Positions 7,301-15,064 are shown, counted from the stretch's first letter. The stretch: 16,547 bases of DNA from JAZTYK01 sp045636925 (GCA_045636925.1 JAZTYK010000007.1:1-16547), one strand, 5' to 3'. Numbers and translations are program-made. Notes: a model not told the origin generated them from the letters alone.

Positions 7301-8663
7301 CTTTAACGGCGGCGATCTCGATAATCTGACAGTTCACCGGACTGAGACCGGTGGTTTCCAGGTCAAATACGATGATCTCGCTATCCAGCGCATCGGTGGA
7401 ATAACCCTTCACAACGCCTTTTTTCCGGATATCGTTGACGCAGTAAGCCTCAACACCGTAGAGCATCTTCATTTCTTTGCCGGACTTTTTAATACCGCCG
7501 GCTGCCTTCATGGCATCAGGAAAAGCCTGGGCAACGCCGTGGTCAGTAACGGCCATTGCCCTGTGTCCAAAAGAGCTGGCAAGCTTTGCGGCTTTACCAA
7601 TATCGCACAAACCGTCCATGGAGGACATTGTGGTATGCAAATGCAATTCCACGCGTTTTTCCTGTGCGGTGTCCTTGCGCTTTTTCTTTTCTCCCTTGAT
7701 AATCGCAGTGGGACTCAGATTAATATCTTTATCGTACTGGCTATACATCACAGTGCCCTGCACAATGACATACATTCCGCTTTTCAATTTGCCGTCCAGT
7801 TCCTTGGCTTCCTCATCGGGCATGACCTTGGAGGCATGAATACTGCCGGTACCATCGCTGAACTCAAAGCTCAGTACCGTCTTGCCCTTACCGTTCAGCT
7901 TGCGCGCTTCTTTCATGAAAATCTCGCCCTGCACGGTGACTTTGCCGGAATCTACGGTAATATCCTCCAGCCTTGTAATCTCACGGGCAGTAGGACGACC
8001 ATAGATGACCTCATCGCTCTCTTTCGGCTTAAACTGCACCGCATTGGGATCTTTCTTGCGAATATAGCTCTTGGGCTTGTCCCCGGCAGGCTGGCTTTTC
8101 TGCATGCTCTGCGCCGCAGCGCTCTGCTGCTGGCGGAACTCGTTTTGCAGACGCTCCAAATCTTCCCGGCGCCGCTCTTCATAGCTTTTTGCCACATCTG
8201 TACCCTTGGGCAGATCTACGGTGACAGTCACAGGCATGCCCAGAGTCTCCCCTGCTTCCTGCTCCAGATCACGGGTCAAATCCATGATTCGCTGTGCCTG
8301 CCAAGGCTTGGCCACCCGGATGCTCAACCGATTTCCGGCTGCCTCCATATCAGCTTCCCGCAGGCAGGGCGCAGCAGAAGGATGCAACCGCATAAACACC
8401 TGACGCAGATGCTCTGCAGCAGCGCCATCCATCGCCTGCAATTTATATTTCACCGAAAAGTTGGTGTTTTCAATACCATAAGCCCGTTTGATTTCTGCCG
8501 CAGCCTCTTCCAGCTGTGCCTGTTGCAACACACGGGCAGATTCCAGTGCAATCTGCAGGCCACCGGCTTTTTCATCGGCAGACATGCCTAAAACACCGCA
8601 GTCCCAAACCGGGCCGGCGGTGTTTGTAATTTGATTCAGCACTTGTCCCAAGGTTGGGCTCAT
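4305..8663 (-). CDS. polC: DNA polymerase III alpha subunit, PolC type
   Basis: 1452 residues, normal for the Gram-positive replicative polymerase with built-in proofreading. Domains in order: N-terminal region (1-225) with a charged coiled-coil-like stretch at 160-190; OB fold (about 230-325); PHP domain starting ELHLHTTMSSMDG (339-351) and split by the exonuclease; DEDD exonuclease with DLETTG (434-439) and H571-x4-D576; PHP remainder with CATGDVHFLEP (744-754); zinc finger C923, C926, C948, C951; palm with the catalytic pair APDIDLNFSG (D977, D979) and DFHSIHDNLLKLDELGHD (1090-1107); helix-hairpin-helix-like LPGLGEAAAQSI (1389-1400); and a C-terminal beta-clamp motif QLNLF (1444-1448). All catalytic residues seen are intact. 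The start at 8663 overlaps the ispG stop as ATGA, with GGAGAG upstream inside ispG, which suggests translational coupling. Confidence 0.98.
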   Translation of the reverse strand: MSPTLGQVLNQITNTAGPVWDCGVLGMSADEKAGGLQIALESARVLQQAQLEEAAAEIKRAYGIENTNFSVKYKLQAMDGAAAEHLRQVFMRLHPSAAPCLREADMEAAGNRLSIRVAKPWQAQRIMDLTRDLEQEAGETLGMPVTVTVDLPKGTDVAKSYEERRREDLERLQNEFRQQQSAAAQSMQKSQPAGDKPKSYIRKKDPNAVQFKPKESDEVIYGRPTAREITRLEDITVDSGKVTVQGEIFMKEARKLNGKGKTVLSFEFSDGTGSIHASKVMPDEEAKELDGKLKSGMYVIVQGTVMYSQYDKDINLSPTAIIKGEKKKRKDTAQEKRVELHLHTTMSSMDGLCDIGKAAKLASSFGHRAMAVTDHGVAQAFPDAMKAAGGIKKSGKEMKMLYGVEAYCVNDIRKKGVVKGYSTDALDSEIIVFDLETTGLSPVNCQIIEIAAVKVRGGEMVDRYHTYVKPDAPIPSKITELTGIHDGMVADARKIDVVLPEFFAFCGDRPMCAHNADFDISFLSAAANQLGIPHEFCSIDTVELSRALMPHLSKHKLNVVADALGFSFTHHRASDDADVLAKIFLELLRMLKQRTGCEKINQINDAVEALQSGGTLGKGARTYHLLILVKNRPGLIALYKLISEAHLKYYHRRPIIPMSHLAANRENLILGSACEAGELFGAVAAGKPWKELMQIAEFYDFLEIQPIGNNRFMIAKEMAKDEEQLRDFNRTIVKLGEALNKPVCATGDVHFLEPEDAIYREILMTGMGFEDASNQAPLYFKTTDEMLEEFSYLGAKKAKEVVVTNTNLIADMCEDIQPVLDGTYPPSIENSARDIEDMARSKVKELYEYEGQLPQIVSDRLEAELVPIIKHGFDVMYIIAQKLVAKSMAAGYLVGSRGSVGSSFVAYLTGITEVNGLQPHYRCPHCRYSIFNEDFTYQTGIDLPDRECPKCGTKMIKDGFNIPFATFLGFNADKAPDIDLNFSGEYQAQAHKETVALFGKDNVFKAGTIGTIKDKTAYGYVKKYLEEKGKIVNNAEVNRLTVGCTGIKRTTGQHPGGLIVVPQGRSIYEFTPIQHPADDPDSDIITTHFDFHSIHDNLLKLDELGHDVPTLIRHLWDISGINPQNVPLDDPETMRLFTDISPLGIETDDILGQPGTAAIPEFGTKFVRGMLMDTQPTTFDGLVRISGLSHGTDVWLNNAADYIKQGKATLKDVICVRDDITTHLIEMGMAPKQSFTISEAVRKGKGLKPEWEEEMRAHNLPDWYIESCNKIQYMFPRAHAAAYTMMSYRIAWFKVHQPLAFYCTYFSSKLDAFDAAVTAKGDGEIVRKYRELKAMPKRTAVEEDHMTVLEVCHEFCKRGFKFAPLDIYRSDVKKFRIEGDTLIPPFSALPGLGEAAAQSIVDEREKGPFMSMEDLVLRCDKVSKSIGESLAAAGALGDIPMSNQLNLFDDLM

Positions 8664-9715
8664 AGCTTCTCTCCTGTCATTGTTTCAATTTCCCGAATCA
8701 GCGCGTCTACCAGCTGATCTTCGGGCAGTTTGTACAGAACTTCGCCTTTGCGGATCAGCAAGCCTTCTCCTTTTCCGCCACAGATACCGATGTCGGCTTC
8801 TCTGGCCTCACCGGGTCCGTTGACCACGCAACCCATAACGGCCACCGTCAGTTTGCTTTGCAGCGGACGCAGCCGCTGCTCTACCTGTCCGGCCAGCGAG
8901 ATCAAATCTATACTGGTTCTGCCACAGGTGGGGCAAGAAACCACCGTTGCGCCGCTGGCATGTAGATCCAGTGCTTTCAAAATGTCCTTGGCTGTGTAAA
9001 TTTCCTCAACAGGGTCAGCAGTCAAAGATACGCGCATGGTGTCACCAATTCCATCCAGCAGCAAAGCACCAAAAGCTGCCGCAGACTTCAGGGCACCAAT
9101 GCGGGCATTGCCGGCTTCGGTAACACCCAGATGCAAGGGGGCATCGCATTTGTCTGCTATCAGTCTGTATGCTTCGATGGTCTTAAACACGTCAGATGCC
9201 TTTAAGGACACACAAACATCCTCAAAGCCGCAATCCCAAAGCTGCTGCAAATTGCGCAGGGCGCTTTCGCACAAAGCCTTGGGCGTTACGCCATACTTTT
9301 CCCGCAGATCCTTATCTACGCTTCCGCCATTGACACCCACACGAATGGGAATACCGGCTGCCTTGCAGGCGTCGGCAACGGCCTTTACCTTGCTTTGGTC
9401 GCCAATGTTACCGGGATTGATCCGCACTTTATCAATGCCGTTTTTCACAGCCTCCAGTGCCAGACGGTAGTCAAAATGAATGTCTGCCACCAGAGGAAGC
9501 GGACTGCCTGCTTTCAGCGCGCGGATGGCCTGGGCAGACTCAAAATCCGGCACCGCCACACGCACCACCTGGCAGCCTGCCTGATGCAGGCGACGGATTT
9601 GTTCCAGCGTCGCTGCCACGTCGGCAGTTTTGGTATTGCACATAGACTGAATCACCATGCCGGCACCGCCGCCAATGGCTACGTTGCCCACACGGATTTG
9701 TCTGGACATTCTCAT
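8660..9715 (-). CDS. ispG: 4-hydroxy-3-methylbut-2-enyl diphosphate synthase (MEP pathway)
   Basis: 351 residues, the usual size of the bacterial single-module form. This [4Fe-4S] enzyme converts MEcPP to HMBPP in the MEP isoprenoid pathway, with electrons from flavodoxin or ferredoxin. The N-terminal TIM-barrel shows VIQSMCNTKT (21-30), VADIHFDYRLAL (77-88) and RINPGNIG (98-105). The cluster ligands lie in the C-terminal domain: CPTC (C261, C264), C296 in MGCVVNGPGEA, and E303. The GGAGGT at the rseP stop is 6 nt before the ATG at 9715, so this start is preferred over the ATG six bases further in. It follows rseP by 3 nt and overlaps polC by 4 nt. dxr, two genes upstream, supplies the same pathway. 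Confidence 0.97.
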   Translation of the reverse strand: MRMSRQIRVGNVAIGGGAGMVIQSMCNTKTADVAATLEQIRRLHQAGCQVVRVAVPDFESAQAIRALKAGSPLPLVADIHFDYRLALEAVKNGIDKVRINPGNIGDQSKVKAVADACKAAGIPIRVGVNGGSVDKDLREKYGVTPKALCESALRNLQQLWDCGFEDVCVSLKASDVFKTIEAYRLIADKCDAPLHLGVTEAGNARIGALKSAAAFGALLLDGIGDTMRVSLTADPVEEIYTAKDILKALDLHASGATVVSCPTCGRTSIDLISLAGQVEQRLRPLQSKLTVAVMGCVVNGPGEAREADIGICGGKGEGLLIRKGEVLYKLPEDQLVDALIREIETMTGEKL

Positions 9716-9718
9716 GAT

Positions 9719-10804
9719 TTAACCTCCGATCAGTCGGACGATATCCTGATAGGTGACAAACACAAATAATAACAGAATCAATCCCATGCCCACCAAGTTC
9801 ACAGCACCCTCATACTTGGGATCTACCGGCTTACCCCGTACAAGCTCGATGAGGAAGAACAACATTTTTCCGCCATCCAGCGCCGGAATGGGAAGCAGAT
9901 TCATAAAGGCCAGGTTAATGCTGATGAATGCCACGAAGTTCAGCATCACACGCATACCCTGTTTGGCAGCATTGGAAATCTCATTGGCAATGCCCACCGT
10001 ACCGATCATGTCACCGGTGCTTGCCTGCCCTCCGATGAGCATCCGGATGCTGGCAAAGGCCGACTGCAGATAGGTCATGGCGGTTTTGCCGGAATAAGTC
10101 ACCTTATCCAAAAAATCCATCTTTACTACCGTAAAGGTAAAGCCGTATTTATAACTTTGGGTTGCTTCGTCGTAGATTTTGGCCTCCAAAGGCATATCCT
10201 TCAGCTTGATGCGCTTGCCATCACGTTCAATGACAAAATCAAAGGGCTCACCGGCACCCAGTGCCAGAGCAGTATTTACATCGCTGCTGGTAAAAATGAT
10301 AAAATCATTGATTTTCACCAGCTTATCGCCCTTTTGGAAGCCGTTTTCTCCGCTGTATTCAAAACCCTCCATAAAATCGCCCAAGGTGGGGTCGATTCGG
10401 TAATTGGCGGGCATCAGCAGAATAAACAGAATCAGCACACCGGCAATCAGGTTCATGCTGGCACCGGCAATGGTAACCAAAAAGCGCTTGAGCAAAGATG
10501 CTTCCATAAAGGAAGTGCCCTTGGGCTTGGGCGCTTCTTCCCCGGCTTCGTCTTCGGCAGTCTTGCCGGTAAGCAGCACTTCGGTTTCATCCTCGCCTTC
10601 GCCCTGCATCATGACAGCACCACCCAAAGGCAATGCACGGATGGCATACACAGTGCCGCCGATATTCTTTTTCCAAATAGCAGGGCCAAAGCCGATGGTA
10701 AACTGCAGTACGGCAATGCCGCTCAGCTTTGCCACCAGAAAATGGCCAAGCTCGTGCACAAAAATCAGCAGGCCAAAGACAAGAATCGCAAGAAGATAGG
10801 TCAT
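9719..10804 (-). CDS. rseP: Site-2 intramembrane zinc metalloprotease RseP/RasP
   Basis: 361 residues. Members cleave transmembrane segments, typically anti-sigma factors or leftover signal peptides, inside the cytoplasmic membrane. The zinc site HELGH (17-21) is in the first membrane helix, and the third ligand region PIPALDGGK (305-313) carries D310. Other membrane helices lie at about 105-132, 285-303 and 335-351. A PDZ-like domain occupies about 140-215. Between the first membrane segments is an acidic, low-complexity stretch (about 68-98, rich in E, D, G and P), longer than in compact homologues I know. AAAGGAT before the ATG at 10804 also forms the end of dxr; the stop-to-start gap is 2 nt. 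No anti-sigma factor gene is in the window, so its substrate here is unknown. Confidence 0.95.
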   Translation of the reverse strand: MTYLLAILVFGLLIFVHELGHFLVAKLSGIAVLQFTIGFGPAIWKKNIGGTVYAIRALPLGGAVMMQGEGEDETEVLLTGKTAEDEAGEEAPKPKGTSFMEASLLKRFLVTIAGASMNLIAGVLILFILLMPANYRIDPTLGDFMEGFEYSGENGFQKGDKLVKINDFIIFTSSDVNTALALGAGEPFDFVIERDGKRIKLKDMPLEAKIYDEATQSYKYGFTFTVVKMDFLDKVTYSGKTAMTYLQSAFASIRMLIGGQASTGDMIGTVGIANEISNAAKQGMRVMLNFVAFISINLAFMNLLPIPALDGGKMLFFLIELVRGKPVDPKYEGAVNLVGMGLILLLFVFVTYQDIVRLIGG

Positions 10805-10806
10805 GG

Positions 10807-11952
10807 TTATCCTTTCATCAATGCCATGGCACGCTCTCGTGCCAGGCGGTCGGTTTCAAAAATTGTTTCAATGCTGGGATGCTGCACAAAGAGAGTTTCC
10901 TCTGCCGCACGGGATACCAGCGGGTAAATCTCGCCAAACTGGATTTCTCCACGTAAAAAAGCTGCCACTGCCACTTCGTTGGCACCGTTGATGGCAGCAC
11001 CCAGGGTGCCTCCCTGCTCCATGGCACGGCGGCACAGACCAATGCTGCGGAAGGTCTCCTCATCCGGCGCATAGAAGCTCATGCTGCCCAAGGCGGCCAG
11101 GTCCAACCGCTTCCGGGGTGCATAATACCGATCCGGATAATCCACGGCATACTGGATGGGCAGGCACATATCCGGCGGTGAAAGCTGTGCCAGCACGCTG
11201 CCATCCCGGAACTCTGCCAACGAATGAATGATGCTCTCTCTGTGCACCACCACATCGATCTGCTCCGGACGCACGCCAAACAGATACATAGCTTCGATCA
11301 TTTCAAAGCCCTTGTTCATCATGGTGGCAGAATCCACCGTGATTTTTGCACCCATGCTCCAGGTAGGATGCTTCAAGGCATCTGCCGCAGTCATATGTGC
11401 GATTTCTTCGGCTTTCTTTCCAAAGAAGGGTCCGCCGGACGCCGTCAGAATCAGCCGCTCGATTTCTTCTGTCTTACTGCCTTGAATGCTTTGGAAAATA
11501 GCAGAATGCTCAGAATCCACCGGCAAAATGGCAAGACCTTTTTCTTTGGCCAATGCCATCACGATCTCACCGGCGCAAACCAAGGACTCTTTATTGGCAA
11601 GAGCCAGGGTCTTCCCTGCTTCCAGTGCTGCCATGGTGGGGCGCAAGCCTGCAATGCCTACTGCGGCATTCACTGTCATGTTGGCACTTTCCCAAGCAGC
11701 CACTTTGCAAACGCCTTCTGCACCCCAAAAAATCCGGGTATCGCTGCCTTCCAGTTCGCAAGCCAAGGCACGGCCGGCTTCCTCATCAAAGAGAGCTGCA
11801 GCCTGGGGGCGGAACTCTGCGATCTGCTGTTTGAGTTGTTCTTTATCGCGGCCGGCAGCCAGTGCCACCACTTGATAACCACGCTCTTTTGCAACCTGCA
11901 GGGTCTGCCGACCGATTGAACCGGTAGCGCCCACCAAAGCGATTCGTTTCAT
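10807..11952 (-). CDS. dxr: 1-deoxy-D-xylulose 5-phosphate reductoisomerase (MEP pathway)
   Basis: 381 residues, the family norm. It converts DXP to MEP with NADPH, the first committed MEP step and the target of fosmidomycin. The N-terminal NADPH motif is GATGSIG (8-14). Metal ligands fit D146 and E148 in PVDSEHSAIFQ plus E217 in MNKGFEMIEA. The flexible active-site segment ASGGPFF (171-177) and HPTWSMGAKITVDSATM (195-211) are intact. AAGGAGT lies 6 nt before the ATG at 11952. It follows cdsA by 55 nt with no terminator and is followed 2 nt later by rseP, so it belongs to the growth operon and works with ispG to feed uppS. Confidence 0.97.
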   Translation of the reverse strand: MKRIALVGATGSIGRQTLQVAKERGYQVVALAAGRDKEQLKQQIAEFRPQAAALFDEEAGRALACELEGSDTRIFWGAEGVCKVAAWESANMTVNAAVGIAGLRPTMAALEAGKTLALANKESLVCAGEIVMALAKEKGLAILPVDSEHSAIFQSIQGSKTEEIERLILTASGGPFFGKKAEEIAHMTAADALKHPTWSMGAKITVDSATMMNKGFEMIEAMYLFGVRPEQIDVVVHRESIIHSLAEFRDGSVLAQLSPPDMCLPIQYAVDYPDRYYAPRKRLDLAALGSMSFYAPDEETFRSIGLCRRAMEQGGTLGAAINGANEVAVAAFLRGEIQFGEIYPLVSRAAEETLFVQHPSIETIFETDRLARERAMALMKG

Positions 11953-12007
11953 ATTTACTCCTTACAACACAGTTCCATGCACAGTTTTGCAGTAAAGGGA
12001 TGTCTCT

Positions 12008-12823
12008 TTACAGTCTGGGCAGAATATGCAGATAGATCAGTTCAAACAGGGGTGCCGCAAACAAAATACTATCAAAGCGGTCCCACACACCGCCGTGGCC
12101 GGGGAACAGCTTTCCATAATCCTTGATGCCCACTTCACGTTTGATAACGGACAAGGACAAGTCGCCGATCTGTCCTGCAATGGCACCCAGCAGACCAAAC
12201 ACCAGCATGGGAATCAGCTCCAGATAAAAATCGAAGCCACGATCCATCACCAGTACATACAGACCCATAGCAACAACGGCAGCCAGTGTGCCACCGATGC
12301 TTCCCTCAATGGTCTTTTTGGGGCTGACATAAGGGGCCAGCTTATGCTTACCGCAAGCCATACCGGTAAACAGTGCAAAACTGTCACAGATCCACACTGT
12401 GACCCAGGGGATCAGCACCAGCAATCTGCCGTTTTCTGCATTCAGTATGCGCAAAACAGAGGAAAACATCAGCGGCATGATCAGCGCACTCATAAAACCT
12501 TTTGCCACAGCGGCAAAGGTAACTTTTTCATGATCAAATACAGCGCAGGAAAACGCCAGGAACATGTACACCGCGGCCACCAGCAAGAACCAAAACAAAT
12601 CGGTATCTGTATAGCTCATCAGATTGGGCACGGCAAATGCAGTCAGGCAGCTGATGTACAGGAACAAATGCTTACCCACAGATTTGGTCTCGTACAGCAT
12701 TTCCCAAGTGCCTACGGCACACAGCAGACCCAGCAGAATACCCATGCAATACGTGGGCAGCACAAACAGGAACGGGATAAACGCAGCGATGGCTACCACT
12801 GCAGTAATGACTCGCATTTTCAT
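12008..12823 (-). CDS. cdsA: Phosphatidate cytidylyltransferase (CDP-diglyceride synthase)
   Basis: 271 residues. This integral membrane enzyme makes CDP-diacylglycerol from phosphatidate and CTP, the branch point for phosphatidylglycerol, cardiolipin and other phospholipids. Hydrophobic segments lie at about 5-38, 52-68, 76-93, 107-125, 135-152, 175-193 and 201-220. The family signature is complete near the C-terminus: S225-x2-KR-x4-KD-x4-FPGHGG-x-x-DRFD (ending D251). CDSFALFTG (146-154) is also typical. The ATG at 12823 directly abuts the uppS stop (TAAATG), and the GGAGG that serves it encodes the last residues of uppS, which suggests translational coupling. An ATG two codons later is possible but less well spaced. 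Confidence 0.96.
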   Translation of the reverse strand: MKMRVITAVVAIAAFIPFLFVLPTYCMGILLGLLCAVGTWEMLYETKSVGKHLFLYISCLTAFAVPNLMSYTDTDLFWFLLVAAVYMFLAFSCAVFDHEKVTFAAVAKGFMSALIMPLMFSSVLRILNAENGRLLVLIPWVTVWICDSFALFTGMACGKHKLAPYVSPKKTIEGSIGGTLAAVVAMGLYVLVMDRGFDFYLELIPMLVFGLLGAIAGQIGDLSLSVIKREVGIKDYGKLFPGHGGVWDRFDSILFAAPLFELIYLHILPRL

Positions 12824-13564
12824 TTAAACGCCTCCAAAACGACGATTCCGGCTTTGATAAGACAAGATGGCTTTTTCCAGCGCTTTCTCGTCCATATCCG
12901 GCCAGAAGGTATCGGTAAAATAAAACTCGCTGTAAGCACACTGCCACAGCAGGAAGTTGGAGATCCGCAGTTCCCCGCCGGGACGGATCACCAAATCAGG
13001 ATCGGGAATATCAGCAGAATCCAGACCAGCCGAAATATCTGCCTCCGTAATGGCATCGGGGTCCAATAGGCCGGCGGCACTGCGAGTCGCCAGCTTTCGC
13101 ACGGAACGAACGATTTCATCTCTTCCGCCATAATTCAGGCAGATATTCACCGTCATGCCGGTATTATGGGAAGAAATCTCATCGGTCTTGGCGATCAGTT
13201 CCTTGATTTCTGCAGAAATCGGGGCTAAATCACCAAAAAAACGCAACCGAATGTTCTTTGCCGCCAAGTCACGGATGGCTTCGTGAAGATACTTTTCCAG
13301 CAAACCCATAATGGCCTGCACTTCCTCTTCCGGCCGCTTCCAGTTCTCCGTTGAAAAGGCATACACCGTAAAATGCTGCACACCCAAACCGGCCAGGTAC
13401 TCCGCCGCCCGGCGGAAACTTTCACTACCCACCGAATGACCAGCCGTGCGAGGCAATCCACGCTGCTTGGCCCAGCGCCCATTTCCGTCCATGATTGCCG
13501 CAACATGGCACGGAATTCGGTCCGGATTGATGGCTTGTTTTTGTGTTTTCTTCCAAAATGCCAT
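12824..13564 (-). CDS. uppS: Undecaprenyl diphosphate synthase (cis-prenyltransferase)
   Basis: 246 residues from the chosen start. It adds isopentenyl units in cis to farnesyl diphosphate, making the C55 lipid carrier for peptidoglycan and other wall polymers; it acts at the cytoplasmic face. Signature IMDGNGRWA (24-32) holds the catalytic D26. FSTENWKRP (70-78) and RPGGELRISNFLLWQ (194-208) follow. The last usually reads R-T-x-G-E; here proline replaces the threonine, while the arginine, glutamate and RxSN residues are kept. GAGGG at 13571-13575 is 6 nt before the ATG at 13564 but touches the ATG at 13570, so 13564 is preferred. It begins 130 nt after frr, with a hairpin in that gap, and abuts cdsA. 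Confidence 0.96.
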   Translation of the reverse strand: MAFWKKTQKQAINPDRIPCHVAAIMDGNGRWAKQRGLPRTAGHSVGSESFRRAAEYLAGLGVQHFTVYAFSTENWKRPEEEVQAIMGLLEKYLHEAIRDLAAKNIRLRFFGDLAPISAEIKELIAKTDEISSHNTGMTVNICLNYGGRDEIVRSVRKLATRSAAGLLDPDAITEADISAGLDSADIPDPDLVIRPGGELRISNFLLWQCAYSEFYFTDTFWPDMDEKALEKAILSYQSRNRRFGGV

Positions 13565-13590
13565 ATGCATCCCTCTGTTCCAAAATGCAT
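13565..13590 (-). promoter_or_regulatory. uppS ribosome binding site flanked by two ATGCAT palindromes
   Basis: On the minus strand, ATGCAT (13585-13590), 14 nt including the GAGGG Shine-Dalgarno, then ATGCAT (13565-13570) ending at the start codon. The two can pair as a 6-bp stem with the Shine-Dalgarno in the loop. The GAGGG spacing fixes the uppS start at 13564. A regulatory role is speculative. Confidence 0.4.
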
Positions 13591-13591
13591 C

Positions 13592-13622
13592 ACAAGGCGG
13601 TGCGACAGTTGCACCGCCTTGT
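13592..13622 (-). other. 12-bp GC-rich hairpin between frr and uppS
   Basis: Perfect inverted repeat ACAAGGCGGTGC / GCACCGCCTTGT with a 7-nt loop. In the direction of transcription (minus) it is followed by GATGCATTTTGG, not by a U-tract, so it is not a standard intrinsic terminator. The plus-strand side is T-rich but no gene points that way. It ends 17 nt before the uppS Shine-Dalgarno and could act as an RNA-processing or stability element, or a weak attenuator lowering uppS expression relative to frr. Confidence 0.8.
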
Positions 13623-13694
13623 TGTATTTCTTTCTGATCAATTAAGCAAGAAAGATGACGTGCAAACGCTCATGCTTTTATGCGCGTGCACCAA

Positions 13695-14249
13695 TTAGAC
13701 TTCCAGCAGTTCCTTTTCCTTCTTGGCAACTTCTTCGTCGATCTGCTTGCAAGCCTTATCCGTAATGTCCTGCATATCCTTCTCCAGGCTCTTCAGCTCG
13801 TCTTCGGTGATTTCAGAAGCCTTCTGTGCCTTCTTAAAGTGATCCACACCGTCACGGCGGATATTGCGGATAGCAACCTTGGTGTCCTCACCGGTCTTCT
13901 TAACACCCTTGATCAAGTCGCGGCGACGCTCCTCGGTCAGCTGGGGGAACAGCAGACGGATGACCTTGCCGTCGTTGGTGGGGTTGATGCCCAGGTCAGA
14001 AGCCAGAATGGCCTTTTCGATGCTCTTCAGTGCACCGGCATCCCAAGGCTGGATGGCCAGCATACGGGGTTCGGGAGAAGAGATGGATGCCAGCTGATTG
14101 ACGGGCATCATAGAACCAAAGTACTCAACAGCCAGACGATCCAGCACAGCGGGGTTTGCACGGCCGGCGCGGATTGCTGCGAATTCCTTCTTCATTACTT
14201 CCACGGACTTATGCATCTTGTCCTGGTAAACCGCACATTTCTGATTCAT
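13695..14249 (-). CDS. frr: Ribosome recycling factor
   Basis: 184 residues, the usual length. With EF-G it splits post-termination ribosomes so subunits and mRNA can be reused; it is cytoplasmic and essential. The family core IRAGRANPAVLDRL (26-39) and VYQ-x-KMHKSVEVMKKEF near the N-terminus are clear. The C-terminal part is the long charged helical arm typical of the three-helix bundle (about 105-184). CGGAGGT lies 7 nt before the ATG at 14249. It follows pyrH by 34 nt with no terminator, the conserved pyrH-frr pairing, and is followed by the hairpin-bearing 130-nt gap before uppS. Confidence 0.97.
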   Translation of the reverse strand: MNQKCAVYQDKMHKSVEVMKKEFAAIRAGRANPAVLDRLAVEYFGSMMPVNQLASISSPEPRMLAIQPWDAGALKSIEKAILASDLGINPTNDGKVIRLLFPQLTEERRRDLIKGVKKTGEDTKVAIRNIRRDGVDHFKKAQKASEITEDELKSLEKDMQDITDKACKQIDEEVAKKEKELLEV

Positions 14250-14283
14250 GGTATGTACCTCCGTTTATCTTCAATCAAATAAT

Positions 14284-15009
14284 TTATTCTACATCTGTGC
14301 CGACATAGGTGCCGATTTTCTCACCCATCAGCACCCGCTTAATGTTGGCGGGATCCTTCAGTGCAAAGACAATGACCGGAATATCATTGTCCATGGCAAG
14401 GGCGGTTGCTGTTGTGTCCATAACACCCAAACCGCGGCGCAGCACTTCGGCATAGGAAATCTCATCAAACTTCTTGGCGGTAGGCACTTTTGCGGGGTCA
14501 GCATCGTACACACCGTCAATATTCTTAGCCAACAGCAGCGCATCCGCATGAATCTCAGCCGCGCGCAATGCTGCTGCGGTATCAGTGGAAAAATAGGGGC
14601 TGCCGCTGCCGCAGGCAAAAATCACAACGCCGCCTTCTTCCAGCTGACGCACAGCGCCGCGCTGGGTAAAGGGCTCTGCAATGCGCAGCATGTCAATGGC
14701 GGTCTGCACCTGCGCTTTCACGCCATGCTGTTCCAGCACATCGCACAAAGCCAAAGCATTAATGGTAGTTGCAAGCATGCCCATCTGGTCTGCTCGGGTG
14801 CGTTCAATCTTACCGCTGCCGTTCTTCACGCCGCGCCAGATATTTCCGCCGCCCACTACAATGCCGATCTGTGCACCGGCATCTTGACAATCCTTGATAG
14901 CTGCACAAACAGTGTTCAGCACATCAAAGTTCAGACCATACTTATCTTCTCCTGCCAGAGCTTCGCCGCTGATTTTCAGCAGCACCCGACGATACTTGGG
15001 CTGTTCCAT
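14284..15009 (-). CDS. pyrH: UMP kinase
   Basis: 241 residues, normal for the hexameric bacterial UMP kinase of the amino-acid-kinase fold, unrelated to eukaryotic UMP/CMP kinases. It phosphorylates UMP to UDP with ATP and is usually feedback-inhibited by UTP. Motifs: LLKISGEAL (10-18), VVGGGNIWRG (51-60), RTRADQMGMLAT (70-81), GSGSPYFSTDTAA (134-146) and KNIDGVYDADP (162-172). GGGGGA lies 8 nt before the ATG at 15009. It appears to be the first gene of the growth operon: the next upstream gene is uvrA, 118 nt away, and a promoter is predicted in that gap. Confidence 0.97.
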   Translation of the reverse strand: MEQPKYRRVLLKISGEALAGEDKYGLNFDVLNTVCAAIKDCQDAGAQIGIVVGGGNIWRGVKNGSGKIERTRADQMGMLATTINALALCDVLEQHGVKAQVQTAIDMLRIAEPFTQRGAVRQLEEGGVVIFACGSGSPYFSTDTAAALRAAEIHADALLLAKNIDGVYDADPAKVPTAKKFDEISYAEVLRRGLGVMDTTATALAMDNDIPVIVFALKDPANIKRVLMGEKIGTYVGTDVE

Positions 15010-15064
15010 ACTGGTGTTCCCCCTATATTCCGGTCTAAAAGTTTATTTGGATTTCACTCTTATT

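Noticed and set aside
4470..8591. Long plus-strand open frames antisense to polC (for example 4470-6083 and 6951-8591).
   Set aside because: They are mirror frames of a strongly conserved gene, have no ribosome site or recognisable motif, and read as low-plausibility protein rich in H, Q and C.
13625..13690. Possible promoter before uppS (TTGCAC, 17 nt, ATTGAT).
   Set aside because: The -10 is poor, and the position upstream of a strong hairpin makes it no better than chance.
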